Positions 1 through 8,461 of a stretch of DNA of 14,190 nucleotides are shown here, one piece after another (positions within the stretch are counted from its first letter, which is position 1; every line of letters begins with the position of its first letter). The position numbers and the translations under genes are program-made. The notes under the pieces were generated by a model that made no database searches, was not told the origin of the DNA, and worked only from the letters and a program-made list of their open reading frames with translations. The stretch lies in assembly GCA_900642245.1 (NCBI GenBank), contig CAAAJI010000224.1, forward strand, positions 65,889-80,078, read 5' to 3'. The DNA comes from Fragilaria radians. Its lineage: Eukaryota > Bacillariophyta > Fragilariophyceae > Fragilariales > Fragilariaceae.

Positions 1-420
1 TTTTACTTTGAAATTTCATTATTTTCAATGCGTCTATGTAACTATTTTCTCAAAAAGCCTCCAAGATTTCCCTTGCAGTTTGAAAGCACTTTGGCCAATC
101 TTACAAAGACTCCCACTCCTTCTGCTTTGCAATGAGCAAACTCCAAAGTGAGTCTAGAACAGTTGATATGTTATTTCCATGCTCCTGGTGGTTTTGTATA
201 TATTCTTGGATTGCCTTCAGTAACCCTATAGGATCATTCTCAATCTTGGGCAAAAATTCCACATGAACTTGATTTTTTTGCGCTTTCCTGTTGTGCATCT
301 TTCCAATATGATTGCATAGGCTTTAATTATATTATTGCTGTATGTGTTAACTTATACCTTATACCATGCTTGAATTCCATCCCAAACCGCTTGTTTTCTT
401 GATCTCTTGAAATTTTTCAG
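1..420 (-). pseudogene. Decayed Copia-type retrotransposon gag fragment (duplication copy 1), cut by the window edge
   Basis: Read on the minus strand, this stretch holds pieces of a retroelement capsid-like Gag in successive frames. Positions 292-336 read NNIIKAYAIILERCT. Around 190-250 the frame reads PKIENDPIGLLKAIQEYIQN, followed by QKEWESL, a stop, then DWPKCFQTAREILEAF and another stop. From memory of the family, these match the order of the gag middle region of diatom Copia elements (IKAYALIWERC, then NDPIALLKAIKEH, then KE-ESLQDYTKRFKTARDVLE). At least one frameshift and two in-frame stops make it non-functional. The 5' part of gag above about 420 is not recognisable, and the 3' part lies left of the window. 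The same fragment occurs in copy 2 (5394-5198) with different lesions, so it was present before the duplication. Recognition is by eye from motif order, without a database search. Confidence 0.72.
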
Positions 421-1797
421 TGAATTGATTAAACCTCATGAAAACTCTCCACTTTCATCAGAGCTGTGTAAATACTATTTCCTTAATCAAGAGTCTTTTT
501 ACAGACAGAATGAAAATTCTGTATTAGTTTCGTAGTCTGAATCTTGAGTTGTAGAGCCTAAATAATAGTGGTAGTTGTTGATTTTCTTCTTGATATCCAA
601 TTTTTCTTTCTTGACGTCAAACCCTCTGTCTCCTTTGTCTTCTTAATGTTTTGTTCATCTTCTTAACTCATTTCACCTCAATTTGATGCGCATTGTGTCA
701 TATTCTAGTCAATTCTATCAACTTGGGAATCTTTTTGTGTACCAGACAACACAATGCTTATGTGGTTTAACAAAACGTTGAAATTACATCATATGGCAAA
801 GCCTTCCTTAAATTGAGTCTGTGCCTTTCTATTTTCTTTATGGACAAATTAAGGTGTAAATAGAGGTGCGTATAATCTAATAATCTAACCGAATGTATCA
901 CAACTTTCGACCGAATGACTTTTCTTGCACTGTACGTGCCATTTGACTAAACCACATGTTTTGCATATCGTACGTACTTGCTACTTGCCTCAATGATAGT
1001 TTACTCCCCGAGAAAGCTTCCAGAGTTGCTGTTGTGGTAACTGTCATTTACGAGAGGATGGTTGCATTGGTGCTTGGAATTCTATATTATAATCTACTTG
1101 TTCGCATGACACCTGAGTTACAGTAGTAACTTCTTCAATTTCAGTTATTGGAATCAAGTCATGATTGAAACAAAGATATTACTGATGACGAGGTCAACGA
1201 CGATTTGTGATCAATCAATCTGCCGTTTGGAACTGTAATTGGTCTTTCAAAGTATCACGCAGAACAATATTTCAGCGTGTCAAAGAATCCAATTGGCATG
1301 ACACATTTTGGAAACATTGAAATATCCCTGAATCATTTGATTGGCATAGTTTCAAGTGAGCTAAGTCTTGCACTCTTTGTTACAAAAGATGGTGTAAGAT
1401 CTTCCAAATTCAAGTAAGCTTCCCGAAAGATCATTCGTTGCTGGAAATTATCCTGTAAAACATTATTTCCGCAACGAAAAATATCCCAGGATACATATTG
1501 GAAAATATAAAATTAAGTCTTTCACTCTACGTTATAAAAGATTCTGTGACACTGCACGACACCTTGAATCCCCCAGGATCCCTTCATTGTTTCCAAGCGA
1601 TACTTAAAAATTCAATGTATTTATATCTTAACAGACTCATGTAATGAAAAGTATTAACCTCTTATTGATAAACTGTATCTGAATATATTCATGATTCTTC
1701 AAAATTCGAGCAAGTTGCCTCACGAACATATACAATAGTCATAAACAACGCATGGTCATGTGGATTTTTCGTAGAGGCTGTGTTGCGATTCGATCAA
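421..1797. other. Non-coding stretch between gag relic and DUF6824 gene, copy 1
   Basis: No convincing gene is seen here. It aligns with about 5700-7006. It contains a degraded internal tandem repeat: text near 1301-1390 (ACATTTTGGAA, then AGTTTCAAGTGAGCTAAGTC) recurs near 1490-1550, shortened by a deletion. The fuller form of this repeat is in copy 2. The end near 1546-1797 is the 3' flank of the minus-strand gene; no canonical AATAAA was found there on the minus strand. Confidence 0.6.
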
Positions 1798-2764
1798 CTA
1801 CAAGGGTGTATACAAACCAAGAAAGAAATCCAATTCGTCGCAGCTCAAGTCATTCAAAATGTCTATGTAACTTGAATCCAAGGAGCTTGTTGATGAATTT
1901 CTAGACAGGTTTTCTGGCATAGTTACTGATGTACTTTCACGATTATCCGTCATCGTTTGTTCAGTACTTTGGAAATTCAAATAATTCATGAATGCATGAC
2001 CACCCCGGCGTCTTTCATCAATAATACCTTTCTGAATCGAGTTACAACCGAATATAGGTAAATTCTCGAATTCACTAAATTGAATATCAGATTTTGGAAA
2101 GTCGTCCGTATTACAATTTAAAATAAAATCAGCAGAATTGATTTCAGTTTCATTTTGGTATTGCTGCCCCCTTGAGTAGATATGGAAGATCGCCTGACTT
2201 TTGTTGGCGGTTGCATCTCGTATTGCATGACCTATCTAGGAGACAATAATCAGTGAGCTGTTGAACATGAAATAGCGTAGGCAGAATGTGCAATCATAGA
2301 ATCATACATACTTTTTGTCTTGCAAGGTTGAAGCCCCCCTCATACCAATCTTTTCCCTTTCCCTTTCTCTTGAGGAATCGAGCCCCTGTTCTCATCACTT
2401 CGTCGGCTATAGCGATTACTATCTTGGACTTTTCTGATTTGCGCCTAGCCATGAGATATGTACCAATCGTGTTGCCAACGATTTCCCGGAATTTCTTGTT
2501 GCCCGGGTGGTTAAAAAATGCCTTTCCCCTTCCACAAAGCACGTCGTTTTCTGTCGGTACCACAAATGGTGAATTGGAGACAAGGTTTCGATGGACGATA
2601 ACCGACTGTTGAGAATTGTAGCGTGCCACGTGTGTATCGTTTGCCGTCAGGTTTGCTTTATTAGATGTGAAAGAGGCTGATAAAGACTCTGATGCCTTGT
2701 CATGAAGCTTATCGACGATAATCTCATCGTCGTCAATTTGTGACATTTTTCTGGGTATCATCAT
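1798..2764 (-). CDS. DUF6824-domain protein, paralog A (two exons, 296 aa)
   Basis: Exon 1 runs 2764-2312 and exon 2 runs 2235-1798, with a 76-nt phase-0 intron. The joined frame gives 151 + 145 residues and a TAG stop. Residues about 72-160 form a DUF6824 domain: ENDVLCGRGKAFF at 72-84, HPGNKKFRE at 86-94, the basic RRKSEKSK at 107-114, ARFLKRKGKGKDWYEGG at 128-144, then LARQK joined across the intron to IGHAIRDA. The intron position is supported because it restores this domain end. DUF6824 is a diatom-rich family of unknown biochemistry; a nuclear or regulatory role is inference only. The N-terminus is acidic (QIDDDEIIVDK) and otherwise low in complexity. The C-terminus ends in an acidic-hydrophobic patch, SYIDILNDLSCDELDFFL. 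The start is ATG-ATG at 2764; the second Met is equally possible. No signal peptide or membrane segment is seen. Its partner at 7007-7973 is 28 residues different. Confidence 0.88.
2236..2311 (-). other. Spliceosomal intron of DUF6824 paralog A
   Basis: On the minus strand it begins GTATGT directly after the AAA codon and ends CTCCTAG, with a CTGAT branch-point candidate about 20 nt before the acceptor. It is 76 nt long and contains in-frame stops. Removing it joins exon 1 to the rest of the domain and the C-terminal exon in one frame. Paralog B has an intron of the same length at the same place. Confidence 0.88.
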
Positions 2765-2863
2765 TTTGTGTGTCGAGGAAAGTTATGGAGAAAAGTTTAG
2801 ACGTGTTGACAAGTAACAAAACGCAGGCATCGTGTTTTGTATGTCATTACCGTTTTCAGACCA

Positions 2864-2871
2864 TATAAATA
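2864..2871 (+). promoter_or_regulatory. TATA-box-like element in the conserved region upstream of paralog A
   Basis: TATAAATA followed by GTCGGCGCGA is kept in both duplication copies, here and at 8073. It lies about 100 bp upstream of the minus-strand DUF6824 start and about 100 bp upstream of a plus-strand ATG at 2967. In the plus direction it is a textbook TATA box; read on the minus strand it is the weaker TATTTATA. It could serve either direction. A perfect 10-bp palindrome, GCTATATAGC, lies at 2939-2948 and is not perfectly kept in copy 2. Confidence 0.45.
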
Positions 2872-3098
2872 GTCGGCGCGATGATTACTCGCTATCTTTT
2901 TTTGCGACACAGATATAGGCCATCGGAAAATAGTGTGCGCTATATAGCACTGCGAAATAGTCCTTTATGCAATTTTCAACAGTATTTTGGGCTTCGCGTC
3001 GGGATTTACATTTAACAAAAACGGGTTTAGTTAATGGAGAAAGGTCGAATAATTCTAATAAATGTGAACTGATTTTACACGCTCATTTTTTGAAGGTA

Positions 3099-3176
3099 GC
3101 AGCAAAAACTTCTGCTTTGCATGAGTTGGAGCAAATAGCAACAAAAACTTCTGCTTTGCATGAGTTGCAGCAAATA
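3099..3176 (+). repeat. 39-bp tandem repeat, two units
   Basis: Units 3099-3137 and 3138-3176 differ at only two positions. Each contains CTTCTGCTTTGCATGAGTTG. Copy 2 has one unit only (8381-8419), so the second unit was gained in copy 1 or lost in copy 2. The repeat lies inside a small plus-strand open frame (2967-3185), where each unit encodes 13 residues, (A/T)KTSALHEL(E/Q)QIA. Confidence 0.85.
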
Positions 3177-3226
3177 GCAAAATAAGTATTAAATGCTATT
3201 AGAATACGCTCTAATTTATTGTCTCA

Positions 3227-4105
3227 ATGAAAACTTCATTTGGGATGTCGGTTGATCATAAACATTTTTTTGGAGCAATTTGATTGTTCTGAGGAGACTT
3301 TTTGATAAAAAGAAACTCAATTTTTTCTGCAAAATTCTCTAGAAATGTGATCACTTATTTATTGATGGGGACTTTGACATCATAACAATATCCACGAAAA
3401 CAGGTTCCTTAAGAGTGTAAACCCTTTTATTTCAATCTTTTCAATGGGCTTGTCTAGTAGTTAGATGTACTCTAGAATTAATTAAGACTATATAAATATA
3501 TATAAATTGAGATCTTGTATTCAATTCTTGTAAAGAGTTGCAATGTAGCGTGATTTGAATCATGGCAACTTTGCCAAAATTGTTGTACTGATCCTGGTTG
3601 AATCGACAAATACTCTCCAGTTACAAGCAAATGTTAGCCATCAGTAAAACTGGATGAAAAAACAATTTTTCCACCATCCAAACCTGCAAGGGAATCTTGT
3701 AGATAGTATAAGCCGTACAAACCCTGAATTGTACATCAAATATTCTAGTTCTCTAAAGTTGCTTGTCCTGTCAATAAGAGAGGTCTCCAATGCAGTGCAA
3801 AAATATGAAAATTATGCAGATTGTAGCAATCCCTCATAACATTAAACACTTTTAAAATAAAGATTCATCTTTTTCATTCTTTGGTATGGTACATACAGAT
3901 TTCCAGAAACTTCTTGAGGTAAATTTTATGAAAATGTGAGTGAACATATTGCTGAAGAAGGGTCGATGTCATTCCTGCAATGATCTATTCTTGCAGTCCT
4001 TCCTGCATAACTGTAAACGGCCAATATGTGGAATACTTGCAAAGCCTATCAAATACGTCACAGCGAGAAAACTTTCATCGGAGAGGTGCAAAATTGGAGA
4101 GACAA
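3227..4105. repeat. Block A, copy 1: non-coding segment present three times
   Basis: The block runs from ATGAAAACTTCATTTGGG to the end of GAAATTGGAGAGACAA-like text. It recurs at about 8462-9119 (truncated on the right, with an internal deletion of roughly 120 bp) and at 9120-9734 plus 10124-10315 (split by an insertion). No gene is recognised in most of it. The last 170 bases (3940-4137) are open in one frame and include a Cys-rich stretch, RCHSCNDLFLQSFLHNC, that stays open in the other copies. A perfect splice-donor string, GGGTAAGTAAG, sits at 4133-4143. Whether this is an old exon cannot be decided here. Confidence 0.8.
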
Positions 4106-4589
4106 CCCAGGACCTCAAATGTTCACATGTTGGGTAAGTAAGCATCCCAATTAACAGTAAAAATTGAAGATAATTGCAAACAAATAATTATTTGTCATTA
4201 CCATAAGCTCTAATTCATGAATCTTAGAATGGAGATTGATCTCATCATTCTTTTGCTTGTATAAGCTGAGGTCCAATTTTGAGATTTTAGTGTTACAAGG
4301 TATCGAAGTTGTGGATAGAAATACGTGTTGATGGCACCAAATCTCTCCTGATGTGTTATCGTCAAGCTTTCTAGTGTAAACAGTATTAGCTTAGATGACG
4401 CTATTCAGATAAGCTATTCATAATCAAATAATTTACTACAATTTGATTCCTACGAAAGAAAGTTTAACCAACTATTGTCTCTAAAAAGTATTTTTACTTA
4501 CACTACAGTCAGGTGCTCTCACTGTGTACCAACTACGTTGAGAAGTAAATTAAACGGAATATAATTTTCTGTCCTGGTTATCAAAAGAT
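4106..4589. other. Stretch without a recognisable gene at the duplication junction
   Basis: Nothing recognisable was found on either strand. It has no partner elsewhere in the window. If the repeat unit includes the retroelement pol remnant, this stretch should contain the junction between copies 1 and 2 or older retroelement sequence too decayed to read. Confidence 0.45.
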
Positions 4590-4995
4590 GGTATACTGTA
4601 GAGAGGAATTTACTGCTGTGGAAAGCCTGAGCATAAGTCCGCAATATGCTGCCAAGAGAAGAGTGGGCAACTCACATGGCCAATAAACTGTATTGTTCAT
4701 CCTCAAACAGGACCAGCAACAATTCCAAACAATACACCTCTACCACAGATTCCTCATGAGGTAATGATGGATGGGCAGGAACTCACGTCATGATTTTTGT
4801 ACAAAAGCAAAATGCAATGGGATTAAGTTGGTCAAGAAAATGAAATTTCTAAAAGAAATTAAGGAAGCTGTTACAACAATGTCCATGGTTAACTTAAATA
4901 TAATCATGAGGTACATTGACTCAGCTTCTAAAGTCCATTGGGCTTAGAAAACGCATGCTGTAGCATTAATCCATGTTGAGGTAAAGTGTTTTCAG
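4590..4995 (+). pseudogene. Retroelement zinc-knuckle and start-of-pol fragment, inverted relative to the adjoining gag
   Basis: On the plus strand, 4608-4649 reads IYCCGKPEHKSAIC, a CCHC zinc knuckle (C-x2-C-x4-H-x4-C) whose first Cys has become Ile. A one-base frame change leads to LPREEWATHMANKL at 4649-4690, the usual spacer after the knuckle in this gag family. Further on, NAMGLSWSR (4811-4837) and, in another frame, MKFLKEIKEA from 4840 resemble the lead-in to the Copia aspartic protease. The catalytic D-S/T-G-like motif is not intact. Stops and frameshifts show it is dead. The adjoining gag (5013-5600) is on the opposite strand and stops exactly before the knuckle should begin, which is best explained by a local inversion of about 400 bp. 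Confidence 0.6.
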
Positions 4996-5007
4996 GGGAA
5001 ATTGGTG

Positions 5008-5600
5008 CTTCACTTTCCTTCATTTTGTGCAAAGGAAAGGATAATCTCTTGATTTTGTTTCTCCTCTTTCTCCTTCTTTGCTTTATTCTCTTTCTTTGTA
5101 CTCACTACAACATTGATTTATGATTACTCAGCACATTGTTTGCTTCTGCTAAAGTTTTTGGGTACTGTCTTTAGACCTGTCAATAAAGATCCATATTTGG
5201 ACTTAGGCCAATCCTACAAAAAAAATTCTACTCCGTCTCCTTTGCAGTGAGCAAACTCCAAAGTGAGTCTAGAAGCGTTGACATGTTATTTCAATGCTCC
5301 TGGTAGTTTTGCATATGTTCTTGGATTGTCTTCAGTAACCCTATAGGATCATTCTCAATCTTGGGCAAAAATTCCACATGAGCTTCGATTTTTTGTTCTT
5401 TCCCATATGATGGCATTTGCTTTAATCATGCTGTTGTTTTAGGTGTTTGCATGTTCCTTTTATCAGACTTTAATTCCATCTCAAGCTGCTTGTTTTCTTG
5501 GTTTCTTGAAAGTGTCAGTGAATTGATTAGACCTCATGAAAACTCTCCACTTTTCTTTATCAGACTGCAAGACATCCTTCAGAGCTGTGCCAATATTATT
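5008..5600 (-). pseudogene. Decayed Copia-type gag fragment (duplication copy 2)
   Basis: Minus-strand pieces in gag order are: EMELK with KRNM near 5440-5500; MIKANAIIWER (5429-5394); KIENDPIGLLKTIQEHMQN near 5300-5360, followed by a stop in the run after NYQEH; KYGSLLTGLK (5198-5169); YPKTLAEANNVLSNHK (5164-5117); a Lys/Glu-rich linker near 5040-5100; and LSFAQNEGK (5039-5013). The DWPK text is joined directly to KYGSLL, so roughly 60 or more codons that copy 1 still has in part (CFQTAREILE) are deleted. Several frameshifts and stops are present. Its lesions differ from those of copy 1, which points to decay both before and after duplication. The assignment rests on motif order recalled from the family. 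Confidence 0.72.
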
Positions 5601-5639
5601 TTCATAATTAAAAGTCTTTTTACATACTTAATTATAAAT

Positions 5640-7006
5640 TCTGCTGTAGTTTTGTTGTCTAAAGCTTGAGCCTAAATAATACCGGTAGTTGTAGATGTTG
5701 ATTCTTGATGGTAGTTTTTGATATTCTTCTTGATGTCCAATTTTCCTTTCTCAATTTCCTGATGTCAAAAACCTCTACCCCCGGGGGCCTTCATGATGTT
5801 TCCTTTATCTTCTTAACTCATTTCACCCCAATTTGATGCACAGTGCATCGTTTTCTCGTAGATTCTATCAACTTGGGAATCTTGTGGTGTACCAGACAAA
5901 CTATGCCTTTGTCGTTTAACAAAATGTTGAAATTATGTCACGGGACAAAGTCTTCTTTACTTGAAACTATACCTTTCTATGTTCCTCTATGGGCAAATTA
6001 AGGTGTTAATAGAGGTGCTTGAATCTAATATTCTAACCGAATGTCTCACAACGTTCTTCTTCAACACTAATCATTCGTTAATGACTTTTCTTGCACTGTA
6101 CGTGCTACTCGACTAAACAATACTTTTCGATTATCGTACGTACTTACCTCACTGACATTACAGAGCTTGAAGCGTGTGTCAGTGCTTGGAGGTTCAATCA
6201 CAATCTACTTGTCCTCAGTTACTGTAGTAAAGTCTACAATTTACAATTTCAGTTATTGGAATCGAGTCATGATTGTAAGGAATGCTATTCTAGAGCAACG
6301 ATCTGTAGGTAAACGACGCATTGTCATCAATCGCTTTGTAACTCTGAGACGCATAATGATACAAAAACATCTCCATCATTCTACCGTTTGAAGCTGTAAT
6401 TGGCATTTTGAATTATCACACAAAACAATATTTCAACGAGACAAAGAATTCCACTATGCGTGACACACGTTGGAAGCTCTCTCAAATATACTCGAAACTT
6501 TGATTCACATAGTTTCAATTAAGCTAAGTCATTCACTCTACGTAATCATTGATTATGTAAGGTAAATCATAATCTTCCAAATTCGAATAATCTTCCTGAT
6601 GAAAGATTATTTGTCTCTTGAATGTATCCTGCAAAAGTCCCGAAACAAAAAATATCCAGTATGTATGATACATTTTGGAAAAACTCCCCGAATCTTCGAT
6701 TCGCAGAGTTTCAAGTGAACTTAGTCTTTCACTCAACATTATAAAAGAATCTGTGACACTGCACCACACCTTGAATCCCCCAGGATCCCTTCATTATTTA
6801 CCCATAATGTTAATTCAATTTATTATTTACATCTGGACGGATTCATGTAATGAAAAGTAGTAACCCCTTATTGATAAACTGTATCTGAATGAATATACCC
6901 ATGATTCTCCAAATTTCGAGCAAGCTGCATGACAAATATGTACAATAGTCATAACAAATTATCGACATATGGATTTTTCGTAAAGGCTGTGTTGCGATTC
7001 GATTAC
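5640..7006. other. Non-coding stretch between gag relic and DUF6824 gene, copy 2, with a ~200-bp degenerate tandem repeat
   Basis: No gene is supported. It is the partner of about 500-1797. Text around 6462-6550 (ACACGTTGGAAG, AGTTTCAATTAAGCTAAGTC, TTCACTCTACG) recurs about 200 bp later at 6667-6750 (ACATTTTGGAAA, AGTTTCAAGTGAACTTAGTC, TTTCACTCAAC). The same arrangement, shortened, is in copy 1, so this internal repeat is older than the segmental duplication. A minus-strand frame here reads LSSLETLRIEDSGSF, which superficially resembles a leucine-rich repeat but breaks in the sister unit. Confidence 0.6.
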
Positions 7007-7973
7007 TCACAAGTGTGTATACAAATTAAGAAAGAAATCCAATTCGTCGCAGCTCAAGTCATTCAAAATGTCTATATAACTTGAATCCAAGGAGCCTGTT
7101 GATGAAGTTCTAGAAAGGTTTCCTGGCATAGTTCCTGATGTACTTTCACGATTATCCGTCATCGTTCGTTCCGTACTTTGGAAATTCAAATAATTCATGA
7201 ATGCATGATCACCCCGGGGTCTTTCATCAATAATACCTTGCTGGATCGAGTTGCAGCCGAATATAGGTGAATTCTCGAATTCACTAAATTGAATATCAGA
7301 TTTTGGAAAGTCGTCCGTATTACAATTTGAAATAAAATCAGCAGAATTGATTTCAGTTTCATTTTGGTATTGCTGCCCCCTTGAGTAGATATGGAAGATC
7401 GCCTGACTTTTGTTGGCTGTTGCATCTCGTATTGCATGACCTATCTAGGAGACAATAATCAGTGAGCTGTTGGACATAAAATAGCGTAGGCAGAATGTGC
7501 AATCATAGAATCATACATACTTTTTGTCTTGCAAGGTTGAAGCCCCCTTCATACCAATCTTTTCCTTTTCCCTTTCTCTTGAGGAATCGAGCCCCTGTTC
7601 TCATCACTTCGTCGGCTATAGCGATTACTACCTTGGATTTTTCTGATTTGCGCTTAGCCATGAGATATGTACCAATCGTGTTGCCAACGATTTCCCGGAA
7701 TTTCTTGTTACCCTGGTGGTGAAAAAATGCCTTTCCCCTTCCACAAAGCACGTCGTTTTCTGTCGGTACCACACATGATGAATCGGAAACAAGGTTTCGA
7801 TTGACGATAACCGACTGTTGAGAATTGTAGAGTGCCAGGTGCAAATTGTTTGCCGTCAGGTTTGCTTTGTTCGATGTCAAAGAGGCAGATGAAGCTTCTG
7901 ATGCCTTGCCATGAAGCTTATCGACGATAATCTCATCGTCGTCAATTTGTGACATTTTTCTCGGTATCATCAT
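7007..7973 (-). CDS. DUF6824-domain protein, paralog B (two exons, 296 aa)
   Basis: Exon 1 is 7973-7521 and exon 2 is 7444-7007, separated by a 76-nt phase-0 intron at the same site as in paralog A. It also encodes 151 + 145 residues, ending in TGA where paralog A has TAG. The DUF6824 domain (about 72-160) keeps NDVLCGRGKAFF, GNKKFRE, SEKSK, ARFLKRKGKGKDWYEGG and, across the splice, IGHAIRDA. In the conserved H-x-GN box it reads HHQGN instead of NHPGN. By hand count it differs from paralog A at 16 residues in exon 1, 12 of them before residue 68, and at 12 in exon 2. The C-terminal DILNDLSCDELDFFL patch is unchanged. No frameshift, stop or splice-site lesion is seen, so it should be functional. 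Biochemical function is unknown for the family. Confidence 0.88.
7445..7520 (-). other. Spliceosomal intron of DUF6824 paralog B
   Basis: It starts GTATGT and ends CTCCTAG on the minus strand and is 76 nt long, like its partner at 2236-2311. It differs from that partner at only two positions, fewer per base than either exon. Confidence 0.88.
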
Positions 7974-8072
7974 TTTGTGTGTCGAGGAAAGTTATGGAGA
8001 AAAGTTTAGACGTGTTGACTTGAAGCAAACCACAGGCATCGTATTTTGTATGTCATTACCGTTTTCTGTCCC

Positions 8073-8080
8073 TATAAATA
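8073..8080 (+). promoter_or_regulatory. TATA-box-like element upstream of paralog B
   Basis: TATAAATA followed by GTCGGCGCGA, equivalent to 2864-2871 and kept although neighbouring bases differ (CAGACCA versus CTGTCCC just before it). It is about 100 bp upstream of the minus-strand start at 7973. The plus-strand ATG equivalent to 2967 (about 8176) leads here to an early stop. Confidence 0.45.
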
Positions 8081-8269
8081 GTCGGCGCGACGATTACTCG
8101 CTATCTTTTTTGCGACACACTGATATATGCCATCGGAAACTAGTACGCCATATATAGCATTGTGAAATATTCCTCTATGCAATATTCAACAGTATCTTGG
8201 GCTTCGCGCCGGAATTTACATTTAACATAAACGGGTTTATTTACGGAGAAAGTTCGACTAAATTCTTTT

Positions 8270-8362
8270 AAATGTGAACTAATTTTACAGGATGAATTGC
8301 AAACCAAATCATTACGTCTTTTTTCAGACGTCAGCTCCTTACAAATGCGAACTGATTTTACA
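8270..8362. repeat. 20-bp imperfect direct repeat flanking a 53-bp insert with a small hairpin (copy 2 only)
   Basis: AAATGTGAACTAATTTTACA (8270-8289) recurs as AAATGCGAACTGATTTTACA (8343-8362). Copy 1 has this text once (about 3060-3079). The 53 bases between contain the inverted repeat ACGTCT (8314-8319) and AGACGT (8326-8331) around a 6-base loop. This is an insertion with target duplication, or a local duplication with filler, after the segments separated. Confidence 0.7.
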
Positions 8363-8461
8363 TGCTCATTTTTTAGGGTAGCATCAAAACTTTTGCTTTG
8401 CCATGAGTTGGAGCAAATAGCAAAATAATTACTAAATACTATTTGAATACGCTCTATTTTA

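Larger units (their letters stand above)
94..4008. repeat. Segmental tandem duplication, copy 1 (part with a visible partner)
   Basis: This interval aligns in the same order and orientation with 5194-9119. Anchors are the gag text at 231 and 5346, the stop of the DUF6824 gene at 1798 and 7007, its start at 2764 and 7973, and block A text at 3741 and 8853. The offset is 5115 in gag, 5209 throughout the gene and about 5112 in block A, so the gene lacks indels while the flanks have accumulated them. The true unit is longer than shown: copy 1 gag continues left of the window, and copy 2 gag continues left of 5194. The left breakpoint is therefore not visible. Confidence 0.9.

Noticed and set aside
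118..136. CTTCTGCTTTGCAATGAG in gag, close to CTTCTGCTTTGCATGAG in the 39-bp repeat at 3099-3176
   Set aside because: The match is 17 bases with one gap and does not extend, and copy 2 gag has already changed there. Chance is likely. The equal 39-bp length of the two tandem repeats in the window is also probably coincidence, since their sequences are unrelated.
611..620. TTGACGTCAA, a perfect CRE-like palindrome; related CRE motifs are known in CO2-responsive diatom promoters
   Set aside because: It lies beside a dead gag, is not upstream of any gene start seen here, and is not kept in copy 2 (TGATGTCA-like there).
2286..2612. Plus-strand open frame of 108 codons opposite exon 1 of paralog A (and 7495-7722 opposite paralog B)
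   Set aside because: It is antisense to a well-supported coding exon, and the copy 2 version is shortened, so it is a shadow.
6533..6769. Minus-strand frame with LSSLETLRIEDSGSF, resembling a leucine-rich repeat
   Set aside because: The sister unit 200 bp away and the copy 1 equivalent are broken by stops and indels, and no LRR periodicity continues.
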